Origin: Streptomyces clavifer | Lineage (GTDB): Bacteria; Actinomycetota; Actinomycetes; Streptomycetales; Streptomycetaceae | Assembly (NCBI GenBank): GCA_014651175.1 | Contig: BMWJ01000006.1 | Location: 186,001 to 250,000, forward strand | Length of the DNA: 64,000 nt | Direction of reading: 5' to 3' | Shown here: positions 61,268 through 64,000 of the stretch, piece after piece | Layout of the letters: each line of letters starts with the position of its first letter | How positions within the stretch are numbered: position 1 is the stretch's first letter | Notes under the pieces: generated by a model | What the model was told of the DNA's origin: nothing | Databases searched by the model: none | Seen by the model: the letters and a program-made list of their open reading frames with translations, nothing else | Program-made: the position numbers and the translations under genes

Positions 61268-62140
61268 GTGACGGACTCTATGGCCGACATTGCACGCGTC
61301 GGAGTGGTGGGCTGTGGCCAGATGGGCGCAGGCATCGCGGAGGTGTGCGCCCGCAGCGGCCTCGAGGTCAAGGTGGCCGAGACCACCGGCGAGGCGTTGG
61401 AGATCGGCCGCACGCGGCTGCACAACTCCCTCTCGAAGGCCGCCGAACGCGGCAAGATCACTGCGGAGGAGCGCGACGAGACGCTCGGCCGCCTCAGCTT
61501 CACGACCGATCTCGGCGAGTTCGCCGACCGCGATCTCGTCATCGAGGCCGTAGTGGAGAACGAGCAGGTCAAGACCGAGATCTTCCAGGTCCTGGATCAG
61601 GTGGTGACCCGGCCGGACGCGATCCTCGCCTCGAACACCTCCTCCATCCCGCTGGTGAAGCTGGCCGTGGCTACCTCCCGGCCCGACCAGGTCATCGGCA
61701 TCCACTTCTTCAACCCGGCCCCGGTGCAGAGGCTCGTCGAGCTGATCCCCGCGCTGACGACGTCCGACGAGACGATAAAGCGTGCCGAGGCCGTGGTGCA
61801 GGACGTGCTCGGCAAGCATCCGATCCGCGCCCAGGACCGGTCCGGTTTCGTGGTCAACGCCCTCCTGATCCCGTACCTGCTCTCGGCGATCCGGATGTTC
61901 GAGTCGGGCATCGCCAGCCGCGAGGACATCGACAACGGCATGGAGATGGGCTGCGCCCACCCGATGGGCCCGCTGAAGCTCGCCGACCTGATCGGTCTGG
62001 ACACCGTGGCCTCGGTCGCCGACTCGATGTACGCGGAGTACAAGGAGCCGCTGTACGCCGCTCCCCCGCTGCTCCAGCGCATGGTCGACGCGGGCCGGCT
62101 CGGCCGCAAGACGGGGTCGGGGTTCTACCCGTACGCCTGA
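61268..62140 (+). CDS. 3-hydroxyacyl-CoA (3-hydroxybutyryl-CoA) dehydrogenase
   Basis: This 290-residue NAD(P)-dependent enzyme has Rossmann motif VGVVGCGQMGAGIAEVCAR, AILASNTSSIPLVKLA (Ser and Asn of the active site), the catalytic His in GIHFFNPAPVQRLVEL with Glu nearby, and RSGFVVNALLIPYLLSAIRM. The size and C-terminal ending fit the PaaH/Hbd type that reduces acetoacetyl-CoA to 3-hydroxybutyryl-CoA, as in the ethylmalonyl-CoA pathway or PHB/beta-oxidation. GTG 61268 has AAAGG 8-12 nt upstream; Met5 (61280) is possible. It stands alone. Confidence 0.94.
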   Translation: MTDSMADIARVGVVGCGQMGAGIAEVCARSGLEVKVAETTGEALEIGRTRLHNSLSKAAERGKITAEERDETLGRLSFTTDLGEFADRDLVIEAVVENEQVKTEIFQVLDQVVTRPDAILASNTSSIPLVKLAVATSRPDQVIGIHFFNPAPVQRLVELIPALTTSDETIKRAEAVVQDVLGKHPIRAQDRSGFVVNALLIPYLLSAIRMFESGIASREDIDNGMEMGCAHPMGPLKLADLIGLDTVASVADSMYAEYKEPLYAAPPLLQRMVDAGRLGRKTGSGFYPYA

Positions 62141-62393
62141 CGGCTCGTCGGCGGGCTCGGCGCTCACACTGCCGGGCCCGCAGGGGCGCGTTCTTCGAGG
62201 TCAGGGCCGCGTGCGGCCCCGAAGAGCCTCATCTGCCACTGCCGACCCGACGCCGTGCCGGAGCGCTACAGAGCGACGGCGCGGATGCGCGGGTCCGGAG
62301 TCCGGGCGCAGCAATCAGAGGTCGTTGACCGTGGTCGCCGGTGGTGCTGGCATCACGGGCCGGCTGGCTCCCTAGGCCGTCTGGAGGAAGCGG

Positions 62394-62612
62394 GTGTCGG
62401 AGGTCCTTGCGGACTCGGCCCGCCTGAGCGACCTTTCCGCAATATTCACCAGTGCGGCACCCGAGGAGGGGCCGCCCACGCATCTGCACTCCCACGTGGC
62501 GCGGATTCTGCAGGGCACGGTGGGGATCCCGGAGACAGGCGGGATGTACCGGGTCGCGATCGAGGACGTCAGCGCCTGGACGATGGGCGACTTCAGCTAC
62601 TCCGGCCACTGA
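62394..62612 (+). CDS. small hypothetical protein, 72 residues
   Basis: The GTG at 62394 is preceded by GGAGGAAGCGG, an excellent ribosome binding site. The product starts VSEVLADSARLSDLSAIFTS and continues HLHSHVARILQGTVGIPETGGMYRVAIEDVSAW, ending MGDFSYSGH. It is soluble with a His-rich centre and no hydrophobic helix. I do not recognise it. A perfect 19-bp terminator hairpin follows 31 nt later, which supports a transcribed small gene. Confidence 0.55.
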   Translation: MSEVLADSARLSDLSAIFTSAAPEEGPPTHLHSHVARILQGTVGIPETGGMYRVAIEDVSAWTMGDFSYSGH

Positions 62613-62643
62613 CCCGCTGCCTCGCCGGGGCACCTCGATACGC

Positions 62644-62683
62644 GGTGAGGGTCCGGCCGGAGTGCTCCGGCCGGACCCTCACC
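62644..62683. terminator. perfect 19-bp hairpin between convergent genes
   Basis: GGTGAGGGTCCGGCCGGAG (62644-62662) and its exact complement (62665-62683) flank a 2-nt centre. It lies between the 72-residue gene and the convergent SCO5918-family gene and could terminate both. Confidence 0.8.
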
Positions 62684-62717
62684 AATGCTTGCCGACAGCT
62701 AGCGCCTGCCTGTCTGT

Positions 62718-63029
62718 TCAGGCGGCCACAGGGGCGCCGGGCATCACGGATGCCTTCTGCACCGGGTTGAGAACGCGGGTGGGTGCGGGGACCGGGGTCA
62801 GGTCGCGGCAGGTGAAGCCGAGCTGGGTCATGGCCCGCAGGACTTCGCCGGAACTGAAGTCGCGGCGGTCCTGGCGTGTGATGACCTGTCCGACCTGCTT
62901 GACGGGGTAGGTGCGTCGGCCGATGATCACCGATTCGCCAGAGGCGTGCTCGGGCTTGATGCCCTTCATCGATTCCAGGACGCCGCTCCTGGTCAGGTCG
63001 AACGGGAAGCGGGCGATGACACAGCGCAT
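62718..63029 (-). CDS. SCO5918-family protein
   Basis: This 103-residue protein starts MRCVIARFPFDLTRSGVLES and continues MKGIKPEHASGESVIIGRRTYPVKQVGQVITRQDRRDFSSGEVLRAMTQLGF, which matches my recollection of this actinobacterial family. It is a small basic cytoplasmic protein, probably nucleic-acid related, usually encoded next to a DEAD-box helicase as here. The function is unknown. ATG 63029 has AGGC about 10 nt upstream. It lies downstream of the CBS and helicase genes on the same strand. Confidence 0.9.
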   Translation of the reverse strand: MRCVIARFPFDLTRSGVLESMKGIKPEHASGESVIIGRRTYPVKQVGQVITRQDRRDFSSGEVLRAMTQLGFTCRDLTPVPAPTRVLNPVQKASVMPGAPVAA

Positions 63030-63085
63030 GATGCCTCACAGGGAGAGAAACGCGGATGGAGTGGTCCTGCCGCGGATGGGACGGC

Positions 63086-63490
63086 TCAGCGGGCGAGGGC
63101 AAGTACGCCCAGGGCACTGCCGTGTTCGTCGACCACAGGCAGGGCATCGACGGCGCTGTGGCGCATCATGTGCCCGGCTTCGGCCATCGTGGTCACCGGT
63201 GAGGTGAACGGTCCCCGGTCGCCGAGGATGTCCCGCAGCTGGACCCTGTCCGAGTACACCGAGCTCTCACGGACTGCTGCGAGCCGGGTGTGGGTGACCA
63301 GGCCGATGCACAGGCCGCTGTCGTCGCAGACGAGCAGATGCCGGGTACGTGCACTGGCCATGACGGACAGGGCCACCTCGACGGTCATGTCGTTACAGAC
63401 CTGCGGCCCGGCGGTTTCCATCACGTCGGCCACCGTCCTGCCTACAGCTGTGGGATCCGTCGAGCCCGGCTTCATCTGGACCAACGTCAA
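63086..63490 (-). CDS. two-CBS-domain protein
   Basis: This 134-residue protein is a tandem CBS (Bateman) module: VADVMETAGPQVCNDMTVEVALSVMASARTRHLLVCDDSG and LRDILGDRGPFTSPVTTMAEAGHMMRHSAVDALPVVDEHGSALGVLAL. These modules bind adenosine nucleotides. TTG 63490 is chosen because AGGAGG lies 6-11 nt upstream; the internal ATG at 63475 has none and the frame is open to 63529. It stands between the helicase and the SCO5918-family gene and is probably co-transcribed. Confidence 0.9.
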   Translation of the reverse strand: MTLVQMKPGSTDPTAVGRTVADVMETAGPQVCNDMTVEVALSVMASARTRHLLVCDDSGLCIGLVTHTRLAAVRESSVYSDRVQLRDILGDRGPFTSPVTTMAEAGHMMRHSAVDALPVVDEHGSALGVLALAR

Positions 63491-63537
63491 AAGGTGCCTC
63501 CTGCACAGATGGGTCAGCTTCCGGATCACGAAGTTCT

Positions 63538-64000
63538 TCAGGCCGCGGCGTCGAAGGAGGACTGATGCGCGGTTACGCGCCGGGCCGTGGAGGCGGGGCT
63601 GCGCCGGCCTCGTGAGGGCGCGCTGCGCCGGCGCCGCTCGACCACCGGCGCGGTGATCGTCACGGGAATGCCCGAGGGCGTCTGGGCGCCGGTGATGCGG
63701 CCGAGTGCCTCTTCGCCGGAGCGGACCTGGGTGGTCTGGGGCACGATGCCGGCAGCGGTCATGAGGCGGGTCATGTCGCGGCGCTGGTTGGGGGTGACCA
63801 GGGTGACGACGCTGCCGGACTCCCCCGCCCGCGCGGTCCGGCCGCCGCGGTGGAGGTAGTCCTTGTGGTCGGTCGGCGGGTCGACGTTGACGACGAGGTC
63901 GAGGTTGTCGACGTGGATGCCGCGAGCGGCGACGTTCGTGGCCACGAGTACGGTGACGTGCCCGGTCTTGAACTGGGTCAGGGTCCGGGTGCGCTGGGAC
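63538..64000 (-). CDS. DEAD/DEAH-box RNA helicase, C-terminal part
   Basis: The last 154 codons are visible; the rest lies beyond the right edge. RTRTLTQFKTGHVTVLVATNVAARGIHV is motif V and VNVDPPTDHKDYLHRGGRTARAGESGSVVTLV contains motif VI, where HRGGRTARAG replaces the usual HRxGRTGRxG. The C-terminal tail is basic and Ser/Arg-rich (VERRRRSAPSRGRRSP), as in cold- or stress-type RNA helicases. It unwinds RNA with ATP. The CBS and SCO5918-family genes follow on the same strand. Confidence 0.92.
   Translation of the reverse strand, partial: SQRTRTLTQFKTGHVTVLVATNVAARGIHVDNLDLVVNVDPPTDHKDYLHRGGRTARAGESGSVVTLVTPNQRRDMTRLMTAAGIVPQTTQVRSGEEALGRITGAQTPSGIPVTITAPVVERRRRSAPSRGRRSPASTARRVTAHQSSFDAAA

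Overview
The window is a high-GC actinobacterial chromosome segment, almost certainly from Streptomyces. The evidence is strong third-position G/C bias, frequent GTG and TTG starts, and a protein nearly identical to the sporulation protein SsgB as I remember it. The gene order (ssgB, cobA/cobT/cobL, metNIQ, glpQ-type phosphodiesterase, argH, argCJBDR) also fits a Streptomyces core chromosome. I see no prophage, transposase, CRISPR array or biosynthetic gene cluster.

Left part (1-9.6 kb). A minus-strand sugar operon encodes a lipoprotein binding protein, two permeases, a YesL-like membrane protein and a Tat-exported YetA-like (exo-rhamnogalacturonan lyase family) protein cut by the window start. 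This resembles the Bacillus yes/yet rhamnogalacturonan locus. A LacI-family regulator lies at 7.8-8.8 kb. A 12-bp motif, TGAATYGWTTYA, occurs in front of the transport operon, in front of the lacI-like gene and once more nearby, which suggests the two belong together. Between them are tRNA-Val(CAC), a TIGR02611 membrane protein, ssgB and a CGNR zinc-finger protein.

9.6-20.4 kb. A DsbA-like thioredoxin-fold protein, a tandem GNAT protein and pabB-pabC are followed by a tRNA cluster (Gly-GCC, Cys-GCA and four Val-GAC genes). One Val gene has a mispaired, apparently recombinant acceptor stem. Then come an OFA-family transporter with a 38-residue overlapping partner, a zf-TFIIB protein, an APH-fold phosphotransferase, small proteins, a Ser/Thr kinase and a SpoU-type RNA methyltransferase.

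20.5-31.9 kb. Three cobalamin/siroheme genes lie in a row: cobA/cysG, a very long BluB-CobT fusion and cobL. They are followed by a GNAT protein, the methionine importer metQ-metI-metN and two small membrane proteins.

31.9-43.6 kb. This part holds a GNAT protein, a sigma-70-like protein, a glycerophosphodiester phosphodiesterase, a PlsC-type acyltransferase, a TetR/DHA2-efflux pair with a clear operator, a HAD-like protein, an aldo/keto reductase, argH (with an ARG box), a HEAT-like protein, a PNPOx-fold protein and an L,D-transpeptidase-like secreted protein.

43.6-56 kb. The argC-J-B-D-R operon (minus strand, overlapping genes, ARG boxes in front of argC) is followed by an unusual 0.8-kb apparently non-coding gap, a DUF5997/LysR-sensor divergent pair, and a tightly overlapped operon of secreted hydrolase, acyltransferase-3, histidine kinase and response regulator.

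56-64 kb. This part holds a beta-lactamase-fold hydrolase, a histidine-phosphatase-fold protein lacking both catalytic histidines, a GNAT protein, and a MocR regulator divergent from an EamA exporter with overlapping start codons. After these come DUF1918, GHL10-like and 3-hydroxyacyl-CoA dehydrogenase genes. The window ends in an SCO5918-family/CBS/DEAD-box helicase group, the helicase cut by the window edge.
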